From: Actinomycetes bacterium | GTDB taxonomy: Bacteria; Actinomycetota; Acidimicrobiia; Acidimicrobiales; RAAP-2 | NCBI GenBank assembly: GCA_021779855.1 | Contig: JAJXZW010000006.1 | Location: forward strand, 1 to 64,000 | Direction of reading: 5' to 3' | Length of the DNA: 64,000 nucleotides | Part shown: positions 15,606 through 22,877 of the stretch, piece by piece | Position numbering within the stretch: the stretch's first letter is position 1 | Layout of the letters: each line of letters begins with the position of its first letter | Made by a program: the position numbers and the translations under genes | The notes under the pieces: model-generated | What the model was told of the DNA's origin: nothing | The model's database searches: none | The model's input: the letters and a program-made list of their open reading frames with translations, nothing else

Positions 15606-16840
15606 ACGCCCGGGCCTCCGCGCGACGGACCTTCTCGTCGCTCTCGAACCCCAACTACCGCAAGTACTTCGCCGGACAGACGACGAGCCTCGTCGGGACC
15701 TGGATGCAGACGACGGCCCAGTCGTGGCTCGTCTTCACCCTCACCCACTCGGCGACGGCCATCGGGTGGGTCGTGGCCCTCCAGACGCTGCCGGTCCTGC
15801 TGCTCGGGCCCTACGGCGGGGTGGTGGCCGACCGCGTCGACAAGCGCCGGCTGATGGTGCTCCTCCAGTCGATGATGGGGGTCCAGGCGGCGGCCCTCGC
15901 GGCGCTCACCCTCGCCCACGTCGTGACCTACGCCGAGGTGTGTGCGCTGGCGGTCGTGCTGGGGCTCAACAACGCCTTCGAGAACCCGTCACGCCAGTCG
16001 TTCATCCTCGAGATGGTCGGGCCCAAGGACTTGCGCAACGCCGTCAGCCTCAACTCGACGATGAACAACGTCGCCCGGGTCGTCGGCCCCGCCGTCGCCG
16101 GGCTCCTCATCGCCGCGGTCGGCGAGGGCTGGTGCTTCGCTCTCAACGCCCTGAGCTTCGTGGCGGTGGTGGTCTCGCTGAGGGTGATGGACCTGACGAG
16201 GCTGACGCCGGCGCCGCGCACCGAGCGGGCCCGGGGCCAGCTGCGCGAGGGTCTGAGCTACGTCCGCCACACGCCCACCCTCGCCGTGCCCCTCGTGATG
16301 ATGGGACTCGTCGGCATGCTGACCTACGAGTTCCAGGTCACCCTGCCGGTCGTGGCCGAGCGGGTCTTCCACGGCCACTCCGCCGTCTACGGAACCCTCA
16401 TGGCGGTGATGGGGCTGGGGGCCGTCGTCGGGGGCCTCTTCACGGCGGCCCGGGGACGCACCGGCCTGACGGCGCTGGTGCGCACCGCGACCCTCTTCGG
16501 CGCGGCGATGGTCTTCGCCTCCCTCGCCCCCAGCCTCGCGCTCGAGCTCGTCGCCCTCGTCGCCGTGGGCTTCACCTCGGTGTCGTTCCTCTCGATCGCG
16601 AACTCGACCCTCCAGCTGGGCACCGACCCCCAGATGCGCGGGCGGGTCATGGCGCTGTGGGCGGTGGCCTTCATGGGCTCCACGCCGGTCGGCGGGCCGT
16701 TGGTGGGGTGGATCACCAACACCGTCGGCGGCCGGGTCGGGTTGGCGACGGGGGCGGCCGCGTGCGTGGTGGCGGCGCTGATCGGGCTGGTGGCGCGCCG
16801 GCGCCTCGAGCGCCGGCACCGGCTCGTCTCGGCGGCCTAG
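15602..16840 (+). CDS. MFS exporter (EntS-like MFS_3 group)
   Basis: A 412-residue transporter with about 12 membrane helices. The N-terminal RTFSSLSNPNYRKYFAGQTT and SLVGTWMQTTAQSWLVFTLT are the hallmark of the MFS_3 group that includes the enterobactin exporter EntS. The A-like loop motif is GGVVADRVDKRRLM. SLNSTMNNVARVVGPAVAG matches the second conserved block. It is translated by coupling with the MarR gene, which suggests inducible efflux. Its stop TAG shares the CTAG at 16837-16840 with the convergent amidase. Confidence 0.82.
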   Translation: MNARASARRTFSSLSNPNYRKYFAGQTTSLVGTWMQTTAQSWLVFTLTHSATAIGWVVALQTLPVLLLGPYGGVVADRVDKRRLMVLLQSMMGVQAAALAALTLAHVVTYAEVCALAVVLGLNNAFENPSRQSFILEMVGPKDLRNAVSLNSTMNNVARVVGPAVAGLLIAAVGEGWCFALNALSFVAVVVSLRVMDLTRLTPAPRTERARGQLREGLSYVRHTPTLAVPLVMMGLVGMLTYEFQVTLPVVAERVFHGHSAVYGTLMAVMGLGAVVGGLFTAARGRTGLTALVRTATLFGAAMVFASLAPSLALELVALVAVGFTSVSFLSIANSTLQLGTDPQMRGRVMALWAVAFMGSTPVGGPLVGWITNTVGGRVGLATGAAACVVAALIGLVARRRLERRHRLVSAA

Positions 16841-18300
16841 CCCCGTCGCGGGGCCCGCCAGGCGGGCCGGATCGCGGGGATCGCGACCACCCGCTCGACG
16901 CGCCGGGCCGCCTCGAGGACGACCCACTCGTCGTGCGGCCGCCCGATGACGGCGAGGCCCACGGGCAGCCCGTCGACCAGGCCCACCGGGACCGAGGCGA
17001 TGGGCCAGCCGGCGATCGCCGGGGCCATCGTGGCGGGGCTCGCCATCCCGGCGTGGTCGCCGAGGGTGAGGTCGGTCTTCCATCCCGGGGCGTAGGCCGG
17101 GGCGAGCAGGACGTCGACGTCCTCGAGGGCCGGCTCCAGGCAGGTGCCGAGCGCCCAGGCGAGGTTGCGCTGGCGGGCCGGCGCGTATCCCTCGCCCGCG
17201 CGCCCGCCCGAGGCGAGGGCGGCCGAGAAGTGCTCGTGGCCGAAGAAGGGCATCTCGCGCGACGCGTTCAGCTCCTCGTAGTCGACGACGTCGGCCAGTG
17301 AGCGCACACCCTCACCCGGGCGCTCGGCCAGGTAGGCCGAGAGGTCGTCGAGGAGCTCGCCGAGCAGCACCGTCAGCTCGTCCTCGCCCTCGGCCTCGCC
17401 CGGGGTCGCGACGTCCCGGTGCACGACGGCGTCGAAGGCGCCGGCGAGGCCCGCCACGACCGCGTCGCAGTGGGCGTCGGTAGCGGGATGGCCCGTGCGC
17501 CACGTGGCGGCGTAGGCGACGCGCAGCGGCGCCCCGGCCGTCGCCGGCGCGCCCTGGCCCGAGAGGACCCCGAAGAGGAGGGCGACGTCGTCGACCCGCC
17601 GGGCCATCGGCCCGGGGCTGTCCTGACTGGCCGAGATGGGCACGACCCGGTGGGTCGGGACCACCCCAACGGTCGGCTTGAGTCCGACGACGCCGTTCAC
17701 CGACGACGGGCAGACGATCGAGCCGTCCGTCTCGGTCCCCACCGCCAGTGGGGCGAGCCCGGCCGCCACGGCCGCCCCGGAGCCCGAGGACGAGCCGCCG
17801 GCGGTGCGGTCGAGCGACCACGGGTTCGCGACGAGCCCCCCGGTGGCGCTCCAGCCGCTCGTGGAGTGGCCCGAGCGGATGTTCGCCCACTCCGAGAGGT
17901 TCGTCGAGCCGAGCACCACCGCTCCGGCCGCGCGCATCCGTGCCACCAGGGGCGACTCGCGAGCGGGCCGCCCGACGAGGGCCGTCGAGCCGGCCGCCCC
18001 GGGCAGCCCCTCCGCCTCGACGTTGTCCTTGATGAGGACGGGCAGCCCGTGGAGGGGGCCGCGCGCCTCGCCGCGGGCCCGCTCGGCGTCGCGGGCCGCC
18101 GCGAGGGCCCCCGCGTCGTCGGCCAGGGCGGCGATCGCGCGCAGCTCGGTGGTGGTGCCCGGCCCGTCGAGGGCGGCGATGCGCCTCTGGAGCGTCTCGA
18201 CCAGCTCGGCCGAGGTCAGCTCCCCGGCCTCGAGCCGGGCCGTGGCCTCGTGGGCGCTCGCGAAGGCCAGGTCGGCGCTCTGGGGGTGGGGATCGGTCAT
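16837..18300 (-). CDS. Amidase-signature-family amidase
   Basis: A 487-residue hydrolase with the Ser-cisSer-Lys catalytic set. Lys is in LHGLPVLIKDNVEAEG, the cis-Ser in TAGGSSSGSGAAVAAGLAP and the nucleophile Ser in ETDGSIVCPSSVNGVVGLKP. The length matches stand-alone amidases rather than GatA, and no gatB/gatC lie nearby. Substrate unknown (amide or aryl-acyl amide). A leaderless start is indicated by TAGAGT six bases before the ATG. The convergent MFS gene shares its stop tetranucleotide CTAG. Confidence 0.85.
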   Translation of the reverse strand: MTDPHPQSADLAFASAHEATARLEAGELTSAELVETLQRRIAALDGPGTTTELRAIAALADDAGALAAARDAERARGEARGPLHGLPVLIKDNVEAEGLPGAAGSTALVGRPARESPLVARMRAAGAVVLGSTNLSEWANIRSGHSTSGWSATGGLVANPWSLDRTAGGSSSGSGAAVAAGLAPLAVGTETDGSIVCPSSVNGVVGLKPTVGVVPTHRVVPISASQDSPGPMARRVDDVALLFGVLSGQGAPATAGAPLRVAYAATWRTGHPATDAHCDAVVAGLAGAFDAVVHRDVATPGEAEGEDELTVLLGELLDDLSAYLAERPGEGVRSLADVVDYEELNASREMPFFGHEHFSAALASGGRAGEGYAPARQRNLAWALGTCLEPALEDVDVLLAPAYAPGWKTDLTLGDHAGMASPATMAPAIAGWPIASVPVGLVDGLPVGLAVIGRPHDEWVVLEAARRVERVVAIPAIRPAWRAPRRG

Positions 18301-18306
18301 GATGGA

Positions 18307-18312
18307 ACTCTA
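18307..18312 (-). promoter_or_regulatory. -10 box of leaderless promoter for amidase
   Basis: Read on the minus strand: TAGAGT, six bases, then the ATG at 18298-18300. Confidence 0.55.
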
Positions 18313-18343
18313 CGGTGACCGTCGCGGCCGCCGGGACCGCTGG

Positions 18344-18349
18344 TAGGTT
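18344..18349 (+). promoter_or_regulatory. -10 box for lipoprotein gene
   Basis: TAGGTT, 31 bases before the ATG. The short leader carries AAGGGAG. Confidence 0.4.
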
Positions 18350-18380
18350 TCGCCCCGGGGGAGCCCACGAAGGGAGTCTC

Positions 18381-19265
18381 ATGAAGGCCTTCACTCTGGT
18401 GGGCCTGCTCGCGGCCGGCGCGCTCGGGCTGTCGGCCTGCGGCGCCCAGGCGACGCTCAACGGGGCGGTGACCTCGCTCGGCGCCTCGCCGTACCTCCAG
18501 CTCCACCTCACGGGCTCGCTCGCGAGCGCCGACCCGGCCTACGCCGACGCGCAGAGCGTCGCGAAGGACCTCTCGCTCAACCTGGACTACGCTAGCGCCA
18601 ACGGCGCCAACCTCTCGGCCGCCGGCACCTCGGTCGACAGCGAGGTCCTCCTCTCCGTGTCGGGTACGACCGTGCTCGACGCGCGCTCGATCGGCGGCAG
18701 CCTCTACGTCGAGTTCAACCTGTCGTCCCTCGGGTCGCTGCCGGGGCTGAACGTGCCTCCGACCTCGATCGCCGCCGCCGGGCAGATGCTCGACGGGCGG
18801 TGGTTCGAGCTCCCCCAGAGCCTGCTCGCCCAGGTCGCCGCCGCGCACCAGCCCTCGGCCGCCCAGGTGGCCCGGGCCCAGTCGATCGCCCAAGCGATGA
18901 TAAAGGCCCTGTCGACCCTCGTCGAGGGGGCGCCCTACACCTCGTCGAACGGGACCCTCGCCGAGACCGGGACCCTGCAGTCGGTGGTCGACGCCGTCGC
19001 CCCGGTCCTCGGACCGGTCACCGGCGCCACCCCGCCCACCGTCTCGGGCACCTACTCGATCAGCCTGACGACCTCGGGCACCACCGCGACGGCCGGGTCG
19101 GTCACGATCACCTCCCAGGGAACGAGCGCCCACCCGGCCCCCTCGCCGGTGACCGTCTCGCTGCAGGCGACGGCCAGCCACGACGCCGTGCCCGTGGCGA
19201 CGCCCGCCGGCGCGATCGTCGTGACCCCGTCGATGCTGGCCCAGCTCCCGACCATCGGCGGCTAG
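18381..19265 (+). CDS. Putative lipoprotein (LppX/LprG-like length), unknown
   Basis: A 294-residue exported lipoprotein. The signal peptide MKAFTLVGLLAAGALGLSAC ends in a lipobox (LSAC, Cys20), so the mature protein should be lipid-anchored outside the membrane. The rest is Ser/Thr/Ala-rich with alternating beta strands and helices. No domain is certain, though the pattern is reminiscent of actinobacterial LolA/LppX-type lipid carriers. The ATG follows AAGGGAG by five bases. The end overlaps the convergent thymidylate-synthase-like gene through CTAG. Confidence 0.7.
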   Translation: MKAFTLVGLLAAGALGLSACGAQATLNGAVTSLGASPYLQLHLTGSLASADPAYADAQSVAKDLSLNLDYASANGANLSAAGTSVDSEVLLSVSGTTVLDARSIGGSLYVEFNLSSLGSLPGLNVPPTSIAAAGQMLDGRWFELPQSLLAQVAAAHQPSAAQVARAQSIAQAMIKALSTLVEGAPYTSSNGTLAETGTLQSVVDAVAPVLGPVTGATPPTVSGTYSISLTTSGTTATAGSVTITSQGTSAHPAPSPVTVSLQATASHDAVPVATPAGAIVVTPSMLAQLPTIGG

Positions 19266-19897
19266 GCGTCGCCCTCCAGGACGCTCCGGATCGACTCGCG
19301 GTCCACGTCGTAGACGTGGGCCGACTTCACGAGCATGGTGAGCTCCCCGACCGGTGATCCGACGCCGTCGGCCACCGCGCGCTGGAGCTGGGCCAGCTCC
19401 ACCAGGTTGGCGAAACCCTTCGTCCCGAAGTCGATGGAGTGGCAGTAGGCGACCAGGCTCAGCCCGGGGCGCTCGAGGAAGAAGTCGAGCAGGCTCACGC
19501 AGGGCACGTAGGCCGTGTCGGAGAGGGGTTGGAAGGTAGTGATCGCCGCGCGCCGGCTCGCGGGGTCCGCCCGCAGCCGGTCGATCACGCCGCGGACCTG
19601 GTCGAGCCCGGTCCCGGCGTAGTCGAAGAGGCGCGTGGCGTAGCTGTCGGCGTCGCCGAGCTCGGCGACGCGCGCGCGCGACGAGAAGTTCGCCCGCATC
19701 CACGCCCGGCGCTCCGGTGGCGCCCAGCGCTCGATCAGCGCGTCGGACGGGTCGGGGCTCGAGACCCGCAGCGCCACGAGGAGGAGCTCGCGGGTGGCCC
19801 GGCCGTCGTAGGTGGAGGCCACCCCGTCGGCGAGGATGCGCCGGGCGACACCGAACCAGGCCTCGCCGATCGTCGACGCGTCCACCGCGGTGCGCAC
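19262..19897 (-). CDS. Thymidylate-synthase-superfamily protein (short, divergent)
   Basis: A 211-residue protein with the TS core. An Arg pair precedes the active site (RADPASRRAAITTFQP, dUMP-phosphate-binding position). The catalytic Cys is in YVPCVSLLDFFLER; classical ThyA has PCH. A SIDFGTKGFANLVELAQLQ segment corresponds to the SxD..N region, and LTMLVKSAHVYDVD to the DxHxY end. The short length and VPC-form active site recall archaeal-type enzymes. It may be a true thymidylate synthase or a nucleotide hydroxymethylase. A leaderless start fits: TAGACT, six bases, GTG. Confidence 0.65.
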   Translation of the reverse strand: MRTAVDASTIGEAWFGVARRILADGVASTYDGRATRELLLVALRVSSPDPSDALIERWAPPERRAWMRANFSSRARVAELGDADSYATRLFDYAGTGLDQVRGVIDRLRADPASRRAAITTFQPLSDTAYVPCVSLLDFFLERPGLSLVAYCHSIDFGTKGFANLVELAQLQRAVADGVGSPVGELTMLVKSAHVYDVDRESIRSVLEGDA

Positions 19898-19903
19898 GGC
19901 GCG

Positions 19904-19909
19904 AGTCTA
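19904..19909 (-). promoter_or_regulatory. -10 box of leaderless promoter for TS-like gene
   Basis: On the minus strand TAGACT, six bases, then the GTG at 19895-19897. Confidence 0.6.
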
Positions 19910-19957
19910 GGGAGCCCTGCGGGGGGGCCGGTGCCGCGCCGGCCCGCGGGGGGCCGG

Positions 19958-19963
19958 TAGGGT
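19958..19963 (+). promoter_or_regulatory. -10 box for DUF1295 gene
   Basis: TAGGGT, eight bases, then the GTG at 19972. Consistent with a leaderless or nearly leaderless message. Confidence 0.5.
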
Positions 19964-19971
19964 CGTCGACC

Positions 19972-20799
19972 GTGGCCCCCCTCGTCCTCGTCGTCGCGCT
20001 CGCCGGCGCGGCGTCGCTCTTCAGCTGGGTCGCCTCGCTGGTCTCGGGCGACACCTCGTGGGTCGACCGGCTCTGGTCGGTCCTGCCCGTGCTCTACACC
20101 TGGGTCTTCGCCTGGGCCGACCACGGGCGCGACGCCCGCCTCGACGTGCTCGCCGCCCTGGTCACGCTGTGGGGGGCGCGGCTCACCTTCAACTTCGCCC
20201 GCAAGGGCGGCTACCGCGGGGTCGAGGACTACCGGTGGGCGGTGCTGCGCGCGCGCATGACCCGCTGGCAGTTCCAGCTGTTCAACCTCGGCTTCATCGT
20301 CCTCGCCCAGAACGCGCTGCTGGTATTCATCACGATGCCCGCCTGGCGGGCGTACCAGTACCGGCGCGCCGCCCACTACGGGCTCGCCGACGCCCTGGTC
20401 GCCCTCCTCTTCCTCGCCTGCCTGGCGCTCGAGGCGCTCGCCGACGAGCAGCAGTGGCGCTTCCAGGAGCGCAAGCGGCTCTTCCGCGAGTCGGGGCGCT
20501 CCCCCGAGGCCGACTTCCTCACCACCGGGCTCTTCGCCTCCTCGCGCCACCCCAACTACTTCTTCGAGCTCGCCCAGTGGTGGCTGGTCTACGCCCTGGG
20601 CGCCCTGGCCGTGGGCCACGCGCTCGACTGGACGATCCTCTGCCCGGCCGCGCTCACCGGCCTGTTCATCGGCTCGACCCGCTTCACCGAGGAGATCTCG
20701 GCTTCGAAGTACCCGGCGTACCACGACTACCAGTCCCGGGTCTCGGCGATCGTGCCCCGGCCCGCGCGCACCCGACGCGTCACGACCACCCCCGAATAG
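19972..20799 (+). CDS. DUF1295 (steroid 5-alpha-reductase-like) membrane protein
   Basis: A 275-residue protein with about seven membrane helices. Diagnostic motifs are SWVDRLWSVLPVLYTW near the N-terminus, WGARLTFNFARKGGYRG, and the C-terminal LFASSRHPNYFFELAQWW (the HPNY nucleotide-binding motif shared with steroid reductases and isoprenylcysteine methyltransferases). FTEEISASKYPAYHDYQ closes the family. It probably reduces a lipid double bond with NADPH; the substrate is unknown. A strong bidirectional hairpin follows directly at 20803-20829. Confidence 0.8.
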   Translation: MAPLVLVVALAGAASLFSWVASLVSGDTSWVDRLWSVLPVLYTWVFAWADHGRDARLDVLAALVTLWGARLTFNFARKGGYRGVEDYRWAVLRARMTRWQFQLFNLGFIVLAQNALLVFITMPAWRAYQYRRAAHYGLADALVALLFLACLALEALADEQQWRFQERKRLFRESGRSPEADFLTTGLFASSRHPNYFFELAQWWLVYALGALAVGHALDWTILCPAALTGLFIGSTRFTEEISASKYPAYHDYQSRVSAIVPRPARTRRVTTTPE

Positions 20800-20802
20800 G
20801 GT

Positions 20803-20829
20803 GCGGCCCGGCTCCAGGAGCCGGGCCGC
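20803..20829. terminator. Strong hairpin between convergent genes
   Basis: An 11-bp perfect stem (GCGGCCCGGCT / AGCCGGGCCGC) with a five-base loop. It starts four bases after one stop and ends 21 bases before the facing stop. It probably terminates both transcripts. Confidence 0.7.
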
Positions 20830-20850
20830 CTGATCGGTGGTCGGGGAAGA

Positions 20851-21459
20851 TCACACACCGGTCAGAACTTTGGCCTCCTCGGCGACGTGCACGACCAGCT
20901 GCTCGGTCACCGGGGTGCGCCGCGCGTGGGCGAGCCCGATGAGCGCCAGGATCAGCAGGACCGCCGCCCCGATGAAGCAGGCGACCGCTCCCCACTCGGC
21001 GATCAGCGCGAACTGGCTGAAGCCGTAGGCCTCGAGCAGGAGTCCGCGCAGCGTGGTCCCCTGGAAGACCGTCTGCACCTCCGCGGCGAGCGCCTTGTTG
21101 GTGGGGTTGGCCAGCGAAGCGGCCGAGATCTTAGAGTAGACGCCCCCGTAGGGCATCTCGGAGAGGTGGACCGCGATGAAGTGGTTGGCGAAGGCCTCGG
21201 CCTGCGCGCCGTTGAGCACCTGCTGGCCGGCGTACTGCAGGAGGTAGGGCTTCATTCCCGGGGTGACCTCGGTGCCGGGCTTCGCGGCCGCGAAGGCCGC
21301 CTTCGTCGGGAAGTAGATTTCCTGCCGCGCCAGCTGGTCGTGGACATTCGAATTGGCGAAGCTCGCGCCCCACAGCAGGAGGGCGCCACCGACGACGAGG
21401 GCCACCACGAGGACGAGGCCCACGACGCTGAGCAGCATGTCGAAGAACTTCCTCTGCAT
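20851..21459 (-). CDS. Membrane protein with N- and C-terminal helices, unknown
   Basis: A 202-residue protein with one helix at residues 9-33 (VVGLVLVVALVVGGALLLWG) and another near 150-175 (AVACFIGAAVLLILALIGLA). Between them is an about 110-residue extracytoplasmic domain (QEIYFPTKAAFAAAKPGTE, LQYAGQQVLNGAQAEAFANH). This architecture recurs in actinobacteria but has no assigned function. The ATG has AAGGAG six bases upstream. DevR-box-like palindromes lie 76-120 bases before the start, so hypoxia or redox control by the adjacent DevR/DevS pair is plausible. Confidence 0.65.
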   Translation of the reverse strand: MQRKFFDMLLSVVGLVLVVALVVGGALLLWGASFANSNVHDQLARQEIYFPTKAAFAAAKPGTEVTPGMKPYLLQYAGQQVLNGAQAEAFANHFIAVHLSEMPYGGVYSKISAASLANPTNKALAAEVQTVFQGTTLRGLLLEAYGFSQFALIAEWGAVACFIGAAVLLILALIGLAHARRTPVTEQLVVHVAEEAKVLTGV

Positions 21460-21534
21460 GATTACTCCTTCGCCTCTCGAGGCTCTCTCTCAAGGCTCCG
21501 GGCCAGTCTGACCCTGCCCGGCACGGCGCCGACA

Positions 21535-21578
21535 GGGACCAAGGTCCAACCAGGTCGGGACCATCGTCACTGGGGACC
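21535..21578. promoter_or_regulatory. DevR/DosR-box-like sites
   Basis: GGGACCAAGGTCCA (21535-21548) matches the mycobacterial DosR core GGGACTWWAGTCCC at 11 of 14 positions with the same 6-2-6 geometry. Two more GGGACC half-sites follow at 21557 and 21573. They lie between the minus-strand membrane-protein gene and the 21833 gene, close to devR. Binding is inferred, not shown. Confidence 0.45.
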
Positions 21579-21790
21579 GGCTGGACCCATCGGGGACACT
21601 GGCGGCGGAGGCGGGCGCCGGACCGGGTCGGACGATGACCGTCGTCTCGGCCCCTGCGACCGGTCCGGCCCCCCCTCCGCTCGAAGGGGGGACGTGGGGA
21701 GCGGCTCGACGGGTCTCGGCCAGGCAGCGGGCGGGCCCGCCGACGGGCCCTGGTGCGCGGCGACTCCGGCCACGCGCAGCAAGGGACGAG

Positions 21791-21807
21791 GGTCCCTAGT
21801 AGGGACC
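21791..21807. promoter_or_regulatory. GGTCCCT-AGT-AGGGACC palindrome
   Basis: Perfect seven-base arms with a three-base centre, 25 bases before the ATG at 21833. It is built from the same GGGACC unit as the sites at 21535-21578 but with arms reversed. Confidence 0.5.
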
Positions 21808-21832
21808 ATCTCGGCGCGAGGAGGATGAGCGC

Positions 21833-22138
21833 ATGTCGATGTACGTGGAACTCCTCACCCGGGCCCTCGCCGAGTGGCCGAGCGAGATCCGCGACGACAC
21901 CCTGGTCGAGTACGCGCGCAACTGCCGGCGCGAGATGGTGCGCACGTCGTCTCGGCGCCAGAGGGGCGCCTACGCGGCGCTGGCCGCCGAGATCGCCTAC
22001 GACCGGGCGCTCGTGAAGCTCTGCCTGGCCAACGACGTGGTCGTGGCACCCGACGACTTCAGCCACCCCGAGAAGGAGCGGCGCGAACTCGAGGTGCGCC
22101 TGGCCGAGCGTGGGCTCGACCTGGTCGGAACGGCCTAG
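21833..22138 (+). CDS. Small conserved-type protein, unknown
   Basis: A 101-residue, mostly helical cytosolic protein (MSMYVELLTRALAEWPSEIR at the start). It is acidic/basic balanced with no cofactor motif. Its ATG is preceded by GAGGAGG eight bases upstream and, further up, by the GGTCCCT palindrome. It ends two bases before the convergent devR stop. Proximity to the DevR/DevS system and the palindrome suggest it may belong to that regulon. Confidence 0.6.
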   Translation: MSMYVELLTRALAEWPSEIRDDTLVEYARNCRREMVRTSSRRQRGAYAALAAEIAYDRALVKLCLANDVVVAPDDFSHPEKERRELEVRLAERGLDLVGTA

Positions 22139-22140
22139 CC

Positions 22141-22791
22141 CTAGGGCTGGTCGAGCGTCCCGTCGCGCAGGCGGGTCACGAAGACGGCGGCCTCGGTACG
22201 GTTCGCCATGTTGAGCTTGGCGAGCAGGCTCGTCACGTAGTTCTTCACGGTCTTCTCCGAGAGGAACATCACCTCGGCGATCTGGCGGTTCGTGAGCCCC
22301 TCGGCGATGTGGTCGAGGAGGCGGCGCTCCTGGGGCGACAGCGCCGCGAGCTCGTCGCTCGGGCTCGGCGGGTTGGTGATCCGCTCGATCACCCGGGCGA
22401 TCGCCCGGCTGTCCATCAGGGTGCCCCCGGCGGCCACCTTCTTCACGTCGGCCACCAGGTCGCGCCCGCGCACCTGCTTCAGGACGTAGCCGGCGGCCCC
22501 CGCCATCACGCTCGCGTAGAGGGCCTCGTCGTCGGCGTAGCTCGTGAGCATCAGGCAGGTCACCGCCGGATCGTCGGAGCGGATGTCGCGACAGACCTCG
22601 ATGCCGCTCCCGTCGGGCAGGCGCACGTCGAGGATGGCGACGTCGGGGTGGGCGAGCGGGATGCGGGTCATCGCCTCGGCGACCGTGGAGGCCTCGCCGA
22701 CGACCTCGATCTCCTCGTCGTACTCGAGCAGGCTGCGGATCCCCTCGCGCACGACCTCGTGGTCGTCGAGCAGGAAGACGCGTATCGCCAC
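22141..22791 (-). CDS. devR: NarL/LuxR-type response regulator, DevR (DosR)-like
   Basis: A 216-residue response regulator. Receiver residues are DD in VFLLDDHEVVREG, the phospho-Asp in VAILDVRLPDGSG and Lys in GYVLKQVRG. The LuxR-type HTH is LSPQERRLLDHIAEGLTNRQ, then IAEVMFLSEKTVKNYVTSLL. Several stretches (DDHEVVR, DVRLPDG, EKTVKNYV) are nearly identical to M. tuberculosis DevR/DosR. The start is set at GTG 22789-22791 because GATAGT, with TTGACG 18 bases further up, ends seven bases before it; this gives a leaderless message. It is divergent from the kinase gene. It probably controls genes with GGGACC-type boxes. Confidence 0.82.
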   Translation of the reverse strand: MAIRVFLLDDHEVVREGIRSLLEYDEEIEVVGEASTVAEAMTRIPLAHPDVAILDVRLPDGSGIEVCRDIRSDDPAVTCLMLTSYADDEALYASVMAGAAGYVLKQVRGRDLVADVKKVAAGGTLMDSRAIARVIERITNPPSPSDELAALSPQERRLLDHIAEGLTNRQIAEVMFLSEKTVKNYVTSLLAKLNMANRTEAAVFVTRLRDGTLDQP

Positions 22792-22798
22792 CGCCCCC

Positions 22799-22828
22799 AC
22801 TATCGCACCCCCGGAGGGTTTCCGTCAA
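22799..22828 (-). promoter_or_regulatory. devR promoter
   Basis: On the minus strand TTGACG (22823-22828), an 18-base spacer, and GATAGT (22799-22804), ending seven bases before the GTG at 22791. It is back to back with the kinase promoter in a gap under 90 bases. Confidence 0.55.
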
Positions 22829-22865
22829 AGTGCCGATCGGAGGCGACGTCCGAGCCGACTCTCGG

Positions 22866-22871
22866 TACTGT
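22866..22871 (+). promoter_or_regulatory. -10 box of leaderless promoter for sensor kinase
   Basis: TACTGT, six bases, then the GTG at 22878. Confidence 0.6.
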
Positions 22872-22877
22872 GGGGCC

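Noticed and set aside
22798..22800. GTG at 22800 as the devR start
   Set aside because: It overlaps the GATAGT -10 box; the GTG at 22791 is seven bases after it and matches the DevR N-terminus.
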